28,110 nucleotides of DNA from JAZDMK01 sp043800975 (GCA_043800975.1 JAZDMK010000283.1:1-28110); one strand, 5' to 3'. Counted from the stretch's first letter, positions 16,301-25,194 are shown. The notes: generated by a model from the letters alone, not told the origin. Made by a program: numbers and translations.

Positions 16301-17083
16301 ATGAATTCAGAGAAAAAGAGAGAAACGGATTCCTTTAGGAAATTACTTGAAATCATGGACGAACTTCGCGTGAAGTGCCCATGGGACAGCAAACAAACTT
16401 ACGATAGTTTACGCCACCTTACGATTGAAGAAACCTACGAACTCGCTGATGCCATTTTAGATAAAGATCCCGATGAAATAAGAAAAGAACTGGGTGACCT
16501 TTTGTTGCACATTGTTTTCTATGCAAAAATTGCTGAAGATGAAAAGCGTTTTAATATTGCTGATGTGATCGACGGGATCTGTGAAAAGTTAATCATACGT
16601 CATCCGCATATTTTTTCTGATACGAAAGTAAAAGACGATGAAGAAGTAAAACAGAACTGGGAAAAAATTAAACTGAGAGAAGGGAAAAAATCGGTTCTTG
16701 ATGGAGTTCCCAAATCGCTTCCATCGATGGTGAAAGCTTATAGAATTCAGGATAAAGCAAGGGGCGTTGGGTTTGACTGGGATAATGCAGCACAGGTTTG
16801 GGAAAAAGTAATTGAGGAACTCAATGAACTCAAACATGAAGTGGAAGCCGGAAATAAAGAAAAAGCTGAAAGTGAACTTGGCGATTTACTATTTGCAGTC
16901 ATTAATTATGCAAGGTTTATCAACGTAGAGCCCGATGCTGCACTCGAAAAAACAAATCGTAAGTTCATTCGTCGTTTCTCGTACATGGAAGAATGTTTGC
17001 AGAAAGAAGGAAAAAAACTGAGCGAAATGAAGCTCGAGGAAATGGACCAATACTGGAACAAAGCAAAAGATCTGGAATGTTAA
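16301..17083 (+). CDS. mazG: Nucleoside triphosphate pyrophosphohydrolase MazG
   Basis: MazG hydrolyses (d)NTPs, including damaged or non-standard ones, to the monophosphate and pyrophosphate. The ~260-residue protein has two MazG folds in tandem. The first shows KCPWDSKQTYDSLRHLTIEE and EETYELADAI (EExxE) with KELGDLLLH (ExxD), the Mg-binding set. The second has EELNELKHE and ESELGDLLFAVIN. I chose the ATG at 16301 (MNSEKKRETD) over 16265 because it sets an N-terminus like other MazG proteins, and a -7 box lies between the two ATGs. The 3' end overlaps the PAP2 gene by 7 bp. Confidence 0.93.
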   Translation: MNSEKKRETDSFRKLLEIMDELRVKCPWDSKQTYDSLRHLTIEETYELADAILDKDPDEIRKELGDLLLHIVFYAKIAEDEKRFNIADVIDGICEKLIIRHPHIFSDTKVKDDEEVKQNWEKIKLREGKKSVLDGVPKSLPSMVKAYRIQDKARGVGFDWDNAAQVWEKVIEELNELKHEVEAGNKEKAESELGDLLFAVINYARFINVEPDAALEKTNRKFIRRFSYMEECLQKEGKKLSEMKLEEMDQYWNKAKDLEC

Positions 17084-17883
17084 AATATTTTTTTATAAAT
17101 ATTTTATTTCTCGTTTTGAATTGCTCAAAGCCATTATCTGCGCAGATTTCAAAAGATACAACTCCCAATGATTCCATAAAAACATCTTATGTTTCTTCCT
17201 GGTTAATTGATTCCAAAAAACTGATTACCTCCCCTTTCCGCTGGAATTCTAAACAATGGATCACCTTTGGCGGAGCGGCTTTGATAACATCAACAGCATA
17301 TCTTTATGATCAGGAAATTTTAGCTGTATTTCAGAAAAATCAAAATCCAACATCCGGTTTTATTTCAACAAATGTTGGAGAATACTTAGGTAGTGGCCTA
17401 TATACATTCCCACTCATTGCCGGGTTTGGTGTTCATGGTTTGATTACAAAGAATAAGAGAAGCAGTGTTGTTTTTTTAAATAGTGTGAAGGCATATACCT
17501 TCAGCAGCGCACTGGTTACAATCTTAAAATATTCATGTCACCGCCATCGCCCCTACGATGATGACCCATCCAATCCTTACTTGTGGGACGGGCCCTCGCT
17601 TTCGAGCGAACACAAATCGTTTTCTTCCGGTCATGCCATGACAGCTGTTACGCTGCTTAGTTCCGTAGCGCTGGAATATTCAGATAAAAATATTATTCCT
17701 GTTATCTGTTATACCCTGGCTGCAACTGCTGCTTTATCGCGCGTTTACGACAACAAGCACTGGATGACCGATGTGCTCACAAGTTCATTTCTGGGTTGGG
17801 GAATTGCCAAACTTGTTCACAACAATCCCTGGACGAAACAATTTGAAAAAAGAAAAAAAGAAAAAAACAAATCTCAACACTGA
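17077..17883 (+). CDS. PAP2-family membrane-associated phosphatase
   Basis: This 268-residue protein has the complete PAP2 acid phosphatase signature: KYSCHRHRP (K-x6-RP, Lys151 to Pro159), SSGH (184-186) and SRVYDNKHWMTD (Ser221, Arg222, His228, Asp232). A signal sequence ends in PLSAQ, then hydrophobic segments at ~63-75 and around the motifs. Relatives dephosphorylate phosphatidic acid, undecaprenyl pyrophosphate or phosphatidylglycerophosphate on the outer face of a membrane; the substrate cannot be told. The start is the ATG at 17077, which places the signal sequence at the N-terminus and overlaps the mazG stop by 7 bp. The next gene starts 5 bp after its stop. Confidence 0.88.
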   Translation: MLKYFFINILFLVLNCSKPLSAQISKDTTPNDSIKTSYVSSWLIDSKKLITSPFRWNSKQWITFGGAALITSTAYLYDQEILAVFQKNQNPTSGFISTNVGEYLGSGLYTFPLIAGFGVHGLITKNKRSSVVFLNSVKAYTFSSALVTILKYSCHRHRPYDDDPSNPYLWDGPSLSSEHKSFSSGHAMTAVTLLSSVALEYSDKNIIPVICYTLAATAALSRVYDNKHWMTDVLTSSFLGWGIAKLVHNNPWTKQFEKRKKEKNKSQH

Positions 17884-17887
17884 AAAA

Positions 17888-19276
17888 ATGAAAAAAATAA
17901 TTTCGTTCGTGATTTGGATTTTACTGCCATTGCTTGCATTTCCACAATTTTCGGTTTCACTCCAAATTAAAAATTGCAACTATACAACCGCACATTTTTG
18001 CAAAATTCAATCACAAAAAGTAATTGTTTTGCAAACCCAGAAAATTGAAAAAGGGAAGGTTCAGTTTTCATTATTACAAAAACCGGAAACAGGAATTTAC
18101 AGGATTCACTTTAAAGACACAGCTTTTGTAGATATGATTGTGGATCGTGATCAGGAAATAATCATGCAGTCACAATTCCCTTCGCTGATTGACAGTATGA
18201 AAGTATTGAAAGGCGAAGACAATCAGAATTATTATAATTATTTACAATTTAAAAACCGTAAACTTTCATTGCTTGCTTTTAATGCAGCTAAAATAAAAGC
18301 CGCATACTCCGGAAAGAAAGCACAGATAGATGCTCAGGGCCGGATTGAATTTCTGAAAGGAAGCATCACTACTCAGATAGAAGCGTTCGCATTTGAAATC
18401 TGGAAGAAAGATACTTCTTTATTTGCATCCAAAATTATCAGGGCGATGGTGATTCCCAATATGGATATGTATATGATGGAACATCCGGAAGGCAAGATGT
18501 ATCATAATGATGTGGAGTTTCTGATGGAACACTTTTTTGATAATATCAGTTTCACCGATTCATCTTTTGTTAATTCCGAATTTTACTTCCGCACCATTCG
18601 CTATTATTTTGAAAAGCTTGTTCAGCCCCGAAACAGCGAAGGCTTTCAATATGCCAATGATTTTATTTTAAATAAAGCAAAACATTCTAAAGCCGTATTG
18701 CGTGAGCTGATCAGCATCATGTGCAGCCTGTATGAAGAAACGCAATTGGAAAGCGTGTATGTAAATCTTTTCGATACGTACATTACAAAGGATCCTTCCA
18801 TACTGGATGCAGCAAGGTTTAGCAAAACATCGGAAAGAGTAAATATTATTAAAATGTTGCAGCCGGGAACTGTTGTACAAAACATTTCCGGAACTGATAC
18901 CACCGGAAAAACAATGCAGTTGTCCGATGCAAACGGGAAATACACATTGCTTTTTTTCTGGACTGCCAATAAAAAATGCAGCGATGCCATCACCCGGTTA
19001 AAAGATCTGGACACAACCTATCGCTCACTGGGGTTCAGGGTATACGGCTATTGTACCGACAGTACAACCGCGAAATGGAAACAGGCATTGAGGCAGGTAA
19101 AACCAGGCTGGCCGAACGTGATCAAAACGCAATCGATTACGGCACCGGTTGAAAAAATGTTCAACACCTGGTCGTTGCCCAGCATGTATCTGCTGAACAA
19201 TGAAAGAAAAATTGTTTTCCGCCCGATGAATGTCGATTATTTGCAGAAGAAGCTGAAAGAGATTTACGGGAAGTAA
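17888..19276 (+). CDS. Exported thioredoxin-fold protein with degraded CxxC
   Basis: The 462-residue precursor has signal peptide MKKIISFVIW...AFPQ. Residues ~20-110 look like the DUF4369-type N-terminal beta domain, the middle (~110-325) is a helical region similar to DUF5106-type linkers, and ~326-462 is a TlpA/AhpC-like thioredoxin fold. In that fold the usual WCxxC is replaced: 'FFWTANKKCSDAI' keeps only the second cysteine (Cys364), with Asn361 where the first would be. The cis-proline is retained in 'WSLPSMYLLN' (Pro431). So it cannot act as an ordinary dithiol oxidoreductase; it may be a single-thiol or non-redox relative. The start at 17888 places the signal peptide first. It lies 5 bp after the PAP2 gene. 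Confidence 0.78.
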   Translation: MKKIISFVIWILLPLLAFPQFSVSLQIKNCNYTTAHFCKIQSQKVIVLQTQKIEKGKVQFSLLQKPETGIYRIHFKDTAFVDMIVDRDQEIIMQSQFPSLIDSMKVLKGEDNQNYYNYLQFKNRKLSLLAFNAAKIKAAYSGKKAQIDAQGRIEFLKGSITTQIEAFAFEIWKKDTSLFASKIIRAMVIPNMDMYMMEHPEGKMYHNDVEFLMEHFFDNISFTDSSFVNSEFYFRTIRYYFEKLVQPRNSEGFQYANDFILNKAKHSKAVLRELISIMCSLYEETQLESVYVNLFDTYITKDPSILDAARFSKTSERVNIIKMLQPGTVVQNISGTDTTGKTMQLSDANGKYTLLFFWTANKKCSDAITRLKDLDTTYRSLGFRVYGYCTDSTTAKWKQALRQVKPGWPNVIKTQSITAPVEKMFNTWSLPSMYLLNNERKIVFRPMNVDYLQKKLKEIYGK

Positions 19277-19350
19277 AGCACACAAAAAAGTTAGTGAAAT
19301 TTCGTATTTTTCATATTTGTTTTTTTACTATACTTGTAAAAAACTATCAC

Positions 19351-19824
19351 ATGAAAAAATTACTTACGCTGGCATTTATCATCTTTACTACCACTCTTTA
19401 CGCTCAAAACATTAAGCTGTTTAATGCTTTCACTAAAGATGATGGCTCTACACGCTATGTTGTGGTTTTATCCGACAATAGCATTTGGTGGTTCGCTCCC
19501 GGGCAGGTGTGGGATAAATCCTCAACTGAAGGATTGCCTTCGGGATATGACATTAAGTTCTTTCAATCGTATCTGAAAGAAGGCAGCACAAGGTACATTG
19601 CTGTTCTTTCCGACAATACAATCTGGTGGTTCTCGCCCGGGCAGGCATGGGCTAAATCATCAGTAGAAGGTTTACCGGCCGGATATGAAATTAAAACATT
19701 TGATGCATTTACAAAAGAAGGTTCTACAAGGTACGTTGTTGTTCTCAAAGACAATTCCATCTGGTGGTTTGCGCCGGGTCAGGCTTGGCAAAAGTCATCA
19801 ACAGAAGGCCTGCCTGTTAAGTAG
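19351..19824 (+). CDS. Small exported protein of three WWF repeats
   Basis: The 157-residue precursor has signal peptide MKKLLTLAFIIFTTTLYAQ. The whole mature part (21-157) is three near-identical units of 47, 46 and 44 residues. Each unit reads IK-F-x-F-x-K-(D/E)GSTRY, then VVLxDNxIWWFxPGQxW, then KSSxEGLPxGY. I do not recognise the family. The regular strand-turn-strand look and conserved Trp/Pro/Gly suggest beta-propeller blades or a beta-trefoil-like triple repeat. A trefoil needs exactly three units, and three of ~46 residues is close to that size. There is no T9SS tail, so it may stay in the periplasm or leave by another route. The ATG at 19351 is preferred over 19294 as it begins the signal peptide. 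Confidence 0.75.
   Translation: MKKLLTLAFIIFTTTLYAQNIKLFNAFTKDDGSTRYVVVLSDNSIWWFAPGQVWDKSSTEGLPSGYDIKFFQSYLKEGSTRYIAVLSDNTIWWFSPGQAWAKSSVEGLPAGYEIKTFDAFTKEGSTRYVVVLKDNSIWWFAPGQAWQKSSTEGLPVK
19411..19821 (+). repeat. Three tandem ~138-bp coding repeats
   Basis: Units run 19411-19551 (141 bp), 19552-19689 (138 bp) and 19690-19821 (132 bp). They encode the WWFxPGQ repeat. The protein is far better conserved than the DNA. Confidence 0.9.
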
Positions 19825-19938
19825 TTTTCTTTTTCTATTGTTAAATCGTTCTCATTGTTGATTATTTAAAATAAATAGTCTTCGAAATTATTGCATATTT
19901 GTTCGAATAATACGAAATTTGTGCACTTAAACGGTTAG

Positions 19939-22900
19939 ATGTTTAAATTCCGGCATATCCTTTTTGCAATCCTTCTGACTTTTTCTGTTAGAACAGAAGT
20001 TTATGCCCAGCAGCATATTCACGATATCAATTGGTATTCTGATACGGTTGGCATGTGGGGCTCCGGCTCAACTGCATGGACCATCGACCGCATTGACACA
20101 CTGGTTGATTTTTCTATAGGGCCCTACGGCGATTCTTACGGCTATGTTTATAATCTACCCTGGCCAATTGATGATTCAATAGGTGTCATTTTTAATTACG
20201 GGCTGTTTCTGGATATGCAGCTTATCTTTGAAATGACGGGTTGGAGTGGCGGTTCGGTGTACGTTAATTATCCAACCAAAATCCAGATGGATATGCCTCC
20301 CAACGGCTCTTTCACAAATGGCGACTGGGCTACAATTCAATCGGAATACCGAGAGCAGGACACACTGGTTCACCCCGCAGATATTGATCAATGGGAAATT
20401 AAAGCTGACTTCCCCGACGCAGGTAAAATCTGGCTTTATCTGAATATGACGCTGCAAGCCAACATGGATCTTATTTATTCCAATCCCATCGATCCTTTTA
20501 ATATTACTTGGGATACGCTGAATATTTTCCCGCCCGTCAATATCGACCTCGATACTTTTGATATTATTCTGATCGATGTACCCAACGGCGAGTACGTGAT
20601 TCCCTGGGTTGCATACCACACCGATCCATGGACAGGCAATACTGTAATCGATTCCATTTATTTTCTTCATGACTCTGTTGGCTGGCCATTACAGTTTCCT
20701 GCAATTTTTTACGACCTGATCGGTATCAGCGGCGATATTTCAATTCCACAAATTGACAATTATATTACCTGGATAGAAAACGAGCAACGTCTTTATACAT
20801 GGGGGCAGGATGAATACCTTCACATCAATCTGGATATCGTAAAATTTGTTCAGATGATGTGTCATTATCTTTCCAACATTCCTGCATTGGCCGAGCTGGA
20901 GGCGGTCAGTCAGATGATCGAATATGAAGAAGGCGACACAAGTATTTATCTCTTTACGGATCCTTTTTCGGGCGAAGACTTTACTGTAGAACTCGCATGG
21001 GATCTGATCGATCTGGAATTACTTTTCACGAGTTCGATGAATTCCACATTGAGTTTTTGTGATAATAAAGAATACACATTCTTCGGATTTCCTATTCCGC
21101 CCAATCATTATCCGAACGTATGGGATATTGTAGAATTCCCGATAGCGCTTGATTACCGCGTTTTAGATACACTTGGAACTATAATAGAGACGGGCACTTC
21201 CGACAGTATAAAATTCGGTGCCGATTACGATGTTCAGGTGCGTTATCCCTGTACCGATATGGATTCCATTCCCGTTCGGTTTACACATACTATTGATCCG
21301 TGGCTTACGCATATGTTGCGTGACAGCGTTGATGTTGAACTATATGTTAAAGTACTGGATTTTGACATTAGCATTGGAACTCCTTCCAACCCTGTTTTCC
21401 AGACGAGTTTTGTTTTGTATGAAGATACGATACAGCTGGGTTCATTTGCAGGACCGCCCTGGTTCGGCCCGCCTATCTGGATGCCCTGGCTGATGGTTGG
21501 CCACTTTGGTGATTCCACATGTCTGCCCGATGATTATCTGGTTCCTATGAACAATCCGGTATCTGATTCAATTATTGTAGATAATATTTTGTGTTTTGGC
21601 ACAAGCACCGGCGGGGCACAAGTTGTAGTAAGTGGTGGATTACCTCCATTCACATATCAATGGTCAGACGGAACAAATATTATTTCAACAACAGATTCCA
21701 TTTTTAATGTTCCGCTCGGGACGTATTATGTAACCATCACCGATGCTGCAGGCTGCATTCTGATTGATTCTGTTACCTTGACAAATTTAAACCCGCCAAT
21801 TATTGTCAGTCACACCTCGACAGATGTTCTTTGTCATGGCGACAGTACAGGCACTGCACTAATTTCTGCGAGCGGAGGAACACCGGGATATACCTATCAG
21901 TGGTCACCCAGTGTATGCGCAAGCAATCAATCTACAAATCTGGCCGCAGGAACCTATTTTATAACAGTAACAGATGTGGTGGGTTGTCACGAATATGACA
22001 CCATCATAATTACAGAACCGGATTCCGCTATTTTAATTGTAGTGGATAGCGTTATTAATAATATCTGTAACGGCTATCAGCAGGGAGCTGTAAGCATTTC
22101 TGTTTACGGCGGAACACCGCCATTTATTTACAACTGGAGCAATGGTTCAACCAGTCAGGACTTGACAAATGTTTTATCCGGAATTTATTATTTAACTATT
22201 ACCGATTTTTATTTGTGTCAGAAAATCGATTCAATAGAAATCATGCAGCCCGACCCGATTATCTGTTGGATCCACGATGAATCCATCTGTAATGGAATGA
22301 CCGCAACAATCGTTATTGACTCTACTTCCGGCGGAACACCGCCTTATCAATACTTATGGAGCACAGGCGCAACGGGGACTTCGATCAATGTTAACCCATT
22401 TATTACATCAACATATAGTGTTACTGCATTGGATGCTAATTATTGTTCAGGTGCCGGTAATGTTGCTACAGTTAATGTAACGCCACCTTTGTTTTTAAAT
22501 CTGTATATTAAAAAAGACACATTCTGCATAGGTGAAACAGTTGTAATTTACGCTGATGTAATCGGAGGCGGAGGCCCTCCTTATATTGTTTTATTAAGCA
22601 ATGGAATGTCGGGCGAAGGACCTTTCTATATTACACCACAACAAAGCGGAACAATTTACGGCACAGTTTGGGATACCTGCGGATTTGCAAGCTTTACAGA
22701 TTCTGTGCATTATACCATTGTACCCTTACCGGATATAAATATAGCGGCATCAACTGTAGCCGGATGCGAACCTTTATCTGTACAGTTCTTCGAAACAACG
22801 CCACAGCCGGGCGATACATACCTTTGGTATTTTGGAGACCAGACATACAGCAATCTTCAAAATCCACAGCACACTTTTTTTAATCATGGACAATACGATG

Positions 22901-23499
22901 TTGCATTATGTGTAACAAATATGTATGGCTGTTCTGATACTGTTTTTGCCGAGAATTACATTACTGTTTATCCAAATCCGTTTGCTGCATTCACCTATTC
23001 TCCGCCTCAGTTAGACGAAATCAATTCAACAGTAAATTTCGTTAACGGAACATTAAACATAGAGGAAAGCCACTGGTCGTTTGGCGATGGAGAAACTTCT
23101 TTGTTATACAACCCAACGCATACGTATACAACAGCCGGAACCTATGAAGTTCAGCTTTTGGTTATCACAGAATACGGTTGCAGGGACAGTACAATGTTGA
23201 CGATTGACATAAGGAATATTTACACACTCTATATTCCAAACGCATTTACACCTAATGAAAACGGATTAAATGAATTCTTTATTCCTAAAGGAGACAATTT
23301 CAATCCGGACGAATATGTATTTATGGTCTATGATCGCTGGGGTGGAAAAGTGTTTGAAACAACAAATGTAAGCATGGGTTGGGATGGAGCTATTAATGGT
23401 GAACCCTGCAAAAGTGGCGTTTATGCCTATGTCATTCACTTCAGAGAAAAAACAGGTCTGGAGCAGAAATACATTGGGCATGTAACTTTAATTCGATAA
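19939..23499 (+). CDS. Giant T9SS type B cargo with SprB and PKD repeats
   Basis: The 1186-residue precursor starts with a signal peptide ending VYAQQ. Residues ~24-545 form a large region rich in Asp, Trp, Tyr, Ile and Pro that I do not recognise. From ~547 to ~860 there are four SprB-type repeats, each starting around LCFGxSTG, LCHGDSTG, ICNGYQQG or ICNGM and continuing to GGTPPxxYxWS. Two PKD-like domains follow (~934-1010 'WYFGDQTYSN', ~1012-1090 'WSFGDGETS'). The end (1093-1186) is the gliding-motility-associated type B sorting domain: 'IPNAFTPNENGLNEFF', 'VYDRWGGKVFE', 'GWDGAINGEPCKSGVYAY'. It should be exported by T9SS and displayed at the surface or released. Adhesive or gliding function is inference from the SprB repeats. 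No PorP/SprF partner lies directly beside it on this strand. Confidence 0.88.
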   Translation: MFKFRHILFAILLTFSVRTEVYAQQHIHDINWYSDTVGMWGSGSTAWTIDRIDTLVDFSIGPYGDSYGYVYNLPWPIDDSIGVIFNYGLFLDMQLIFEMTGWSGGSVYVNYPTKIQMDMPPNGSFTNGDWATIQSEYREQDTLVHPADIDQWEIKADFPDAGKIWLYLNMTLQANMDLIYSNPIDPFNITWDTLNIFPPVNIDLDTFDIILIDVPNGEYVIPWVAYHTDPWTGNTVIDSIYFLHDSVGWPLQFPAIFYDLIGISGDISIPQIDNYITWIENEQRLYTWGQDEYLHINLDIVKFVQMMCHYLSNIPALAELEAVSQMIEYEEGDTSIYLFTDPFSGEDFTVELAWDLIDLELLFTSSMNSTLSFCDNKEYTFFGFPIPPNHYPNVWDIVEFPIALDYRVLDTLGTIIETGTSDSIKFGADYDVQVRYPCTDMDSIPVRFTHTIDPWLTHMLRDSVDVELYVKVLDFDISIGTPSNPVFQTSFVLYEDTIQLGSFAGPPWFGPPIWMPWLMVGHFGDSTCLPDDYLVPMNNPVSDSIIVDNILCFGTSTGGAQVVVSGGLPPFTYQWSDGTNIISTTDSIFNVPLGTYYVTITDAAGCILIDSVTLTNLNPPIIVSHTSTDVLCHGDSTGTALISASGGTPGYTYQWSPSVCASNQSTNLAAGTYFITVTDVVGCHEYDTIIITEPDSAILIVVDSVINNICNGYQQGAVSISVYGGTPPFIYNWSNGSTSQDLTNVLSGIYYLTITDFYLCQKIDSIEIMQPDPIICWIHDESICNGMTATIVIDSTSGGTPPYQYLWSTGATGTSINVNPFITSTYSVTALDANYCSGAGNVATVNVTPPLFLNLYIKKDTFCIGETVVIYADVIGGGGPPYIVLLSNGMSGEGPFYITPQQSGTIYGTVWDTCGFASFTDSVHYTIVPLPDINIAASTVAGCEPLSVQFFETTPQPGDTYLWYFGDQTYSNLQNPQHTFFNHGQYDVALCVTNMYGCSDTVFAENYITVYPNPFAAFTYSPPQLDEINSTVNFVNGTLNIEESHWSFGDGETSLLYNPTHTYTTAGTYEVQLLVITEYGCRDSTMLTIDIRNIYTLYIPNAFTPNENGLNEFFIPKGDNFNPDEYVFMVYDRWGGKVFETTNVSMGWDGAINGEPCKSGVYAYVIHFREKTGLEQKYIGHVTLIR

Positions 23500-23551
23500 A
23501 TATTTATTATTTTTTTGAAATTATCTGTATATTGCAGCAAATAATTAAAGT

Positions 23552-24247
23552 ATGCAATCCAATCAGTGTTTGATTTGTGGAAGCGAAATGATTTATAAGG
23601 AAAAAGCTGATTCGCACAGTTGTTTCTATTGCGGGAAAAAAGTTTCTTCTCAAACGGGTTGTAAAAACAATCATTTCGTATGTGATGGCTGCCTCACAGC
23701 AGATGTTAATTCAATCATTAATAATTTTTGTTTAACCTCAGAAATCTCCGACCCTATTGAACTTGCAACAGCGCTCATGAAACATCCTTCATTAAAAATG
23801 CATGGACAGGAGCATCATTTTCTGGTGCCTGCTGTTTTACTTAAAGCATATTATACTGAAACAGGTGAACTTAAAAAACTAGAGTCTGGGCTTCAGGAAG
23901 CATACAAACGCTCCTCAAAAATTTTAGAAAATTCCTGCAGCCTTTATGGCAACTGTGGCGCTGCCGTTGGTGCCGGAATTTTTATCAGCCTGATAAAAGA
24001 AGTTACTCCCTTTTCAGAAACTTCATGGCGGCACGCAAATCTTGTCACTTCTGAATCTTTAAAAGATATTGCTGAAAATGGCGGACCCAGATGCTGCAAG
24101 CGAAATTCATTTCTTGCAATTCACCGTGCAGTAAGGTTTATGGTAAAGTACATGAATATTAATATTTCCTTTCCACAACAACGCTTGTGTACCTTTCATG
24201 GAAATAATAAAGAATGTATTAAGCTGGCTTGCCCTTACTATCCCTAA
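23552..24247 (+). CDS. Cysteine-rich DUF5714 protein
   Basis: The 231-residue cytoplasmic protein (no signal peptide) matches the DUF5714 family: 'KMHGQEHHFLVPAVLL', 'CGAAVGAGIFISLI', 'NLVTSESLKDIAENGGPRCC' and 'CKRNSFLAIHRAV'. The family is uncharacterised and, to my knowledge, often found in anaerobes near radical-SAM or methyltransferase genes. It has 15 cysteines. The N-terminus has CxxC pairs at 6/9, 24/27 and 44/47 plus Cys37, like tandem zinc ribbons. The C-terminal part has Cys129, 135, 181, 182, 213, 222 and 227, which may hold a metal or Fe-S centre. It stands alone between two T9SS loci and ends at a strong terminator, so neighbours say nothing about function. Confidence 0.8.
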   Translation: MQSNQCLICGSEMIYKEKADSHSCFYCGKKVSSQTGCKNNHFVCDGCLTADVNSIINNFCLTSEISDPIELATALMKHPSLKMHGQEHHFLVPAVLLKAYYTETGELKKLESGLQEAYKRSSKILENSCSLYGNCGAAVGAGIFISLIKEVTPFSETSWRHANLVTSESLKDIAENGGPRCCKRNSFLAIHRAVRFMVKYMNINISFPQQRLCTFHGNNKECIKLACPYYP

Positions 24248-24280
24248 AAAAAGCTGTCGATTGACAGCTTTTACTTTTTT
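24246..24280. terminator. Bidirectional intrinsic terminator
   Basis: AAAAGCTGTC (24249-24258) pairs perfectly with GACAGCTTTT (24263-24272) around a GATT loop, then A and a seven-T run. The left flank is A-rich, so it works on both strands. It separates the convergent DUF5714 and PorP/SprF genes. Confidence 0.88.
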
Positions 24281-24282
24281 TG

Positions 24283-25194
24283 TTAATCAAAAAATCTTGG
24301 AGTCTTTTTATAATATTTACTGTTCAATGCATTGAACTTTCCAATCAGCATGATTTCATGTGAACCCGACGAATAGGATTTAACAGGTCCCATCCCAATG
24401 TCATAAGCATAACCAATTTTCAACATAGGATGAATTTTTGCGCCAGCCATAATTACAAATGCATCCTTCCTACGCCAGGAGCAGCCTGCCCAGAAAAGAT
24501 CTTTGTAATTTCCAACCACATTAACTTCAAAAATAGTAATGTACTGTGTACTGTTTAAACCCAGTTGTGGAATAACTGTAATGTCCTCTGTTGGTTTGTA
24601 GTTGTATTTCCCATATAAATAATAATGCCGTGGCATATTGAAATTATCGGATCCTTTCAAACCTGTATGTAAATGAGTTGTAGATGCACCAAAGCCATAA
24701 GAAGGAGTATTCAGTTCAACGCCGAAATCGAAATCCGGTTTCAGTTTGCTTGATTTTCCATAAAACGCAAGCGGGTCATTGGCTTCCTGTAAAATCATAT
24801 TGGTACCATCCAGATTTTTGTAAATAATTCCGGCACTCAACCCAAACGAAAGAATCATTTTGTCCTGAAGCCATACATGGTATGCATAAGCCATTTTAAT
24901 ATTGAATGTATTTTCGATTCCAAGTTTATCGTTGACAACTTGCAAACCAACTCCCAGTTTGTATTTGTCAAAATACTTATGGGCATTCAACACCTGGGTT
25001 GAAGGTGCATTATCATAACCCAGCCATTGCTCGCGAGCAAAAAGAGCCACGTTCAGATATTCCGAATTTCCGGTTGCTGCAGGATTGTATGTAATTCTGC
25101 TGAAATTCTGCTGGCTAAGTTGAATGTCGTTTTGTGCTGAGACAAATCCCGCAAACATTGCCAGTGTTACTGTTATATAAAATCGTTTTCTCAT
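24283..25194 (-). CDS. PorP/SprF-family T9SS outer-membrane protein
   Basis: The 303-residue precursor has signal peptide ending FVSAQ. The N-terminal family signature follows at once: 'DIQLSQQNFSRITYNPAATG' and 'LNVALFAREQWLGYDNAPST', then 'YKLGVGLQVVNDKLG'. The rest is an outer-membrane beta-barrel, with the usual 'WAGCSWRRKDAFVIMAGAKI' near the end. PorP/SprF proteins are needed for export or surface attachment of type B T9SS cargo. It is last in a cluster with a PorE-like gene (23-bp gap) and a type B cargo gene, so its client is most likely that cargo. It is a paralogue; I cannot say whether it is the core PorP. Confidence 0.93.
   Translation of the reverse strand: MRKRFYITVTLAMFAGFVSAQNDIQLSQQNFSRITYNPAATGNSEYLNVALFAREQWLGYDNAPSTQVLNAHKYFDKYKLGVGLQVVNDKLGIENTFNIKMAYAYHVWLQDKMILSFGLSAGIIYKNLDGTNMILQEANDPLAFYGKSSKLKPDFDFGVELNTPSYGFGASTTHLHTGLKGSDNFNMPRHYYLYGKYNYKPTEDITVIPQLGLNSTQYITIFEVNVVGNYKDLFWAGCSWRRKDAFVIMAGAKIHPMLKIGYAYDIGMGPVKSYSSGSHEIMLIGKFNALNSKYYKKTPRFFD

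Noticed and set aside
17077..17160. Lipobox-like LVLNC in the PAP2 protein
   Set aside because: Asn at -1 is a poor lipobox and a good signal peptidase I site (PLSAQ) follows directly.
19316..19336. TTTG and TATACTTG as a promoter for the WWF-repeat gene
   Set aside because: The spacer is 9 nt and the -7 box has a mismatch; I could not support it.
20176..20670. 164-codon minus-strand frame
   Set aside because: It is antisense inside the 1186-residue cargo gene, with no recognisable motif or start context.
23498..23519. Palindrome ATAAATATTTAT followed by T-run as a terminator after the 1186-residue cargo gene
   Set aside because: The stem has no G-C pairs and is too weak to call.
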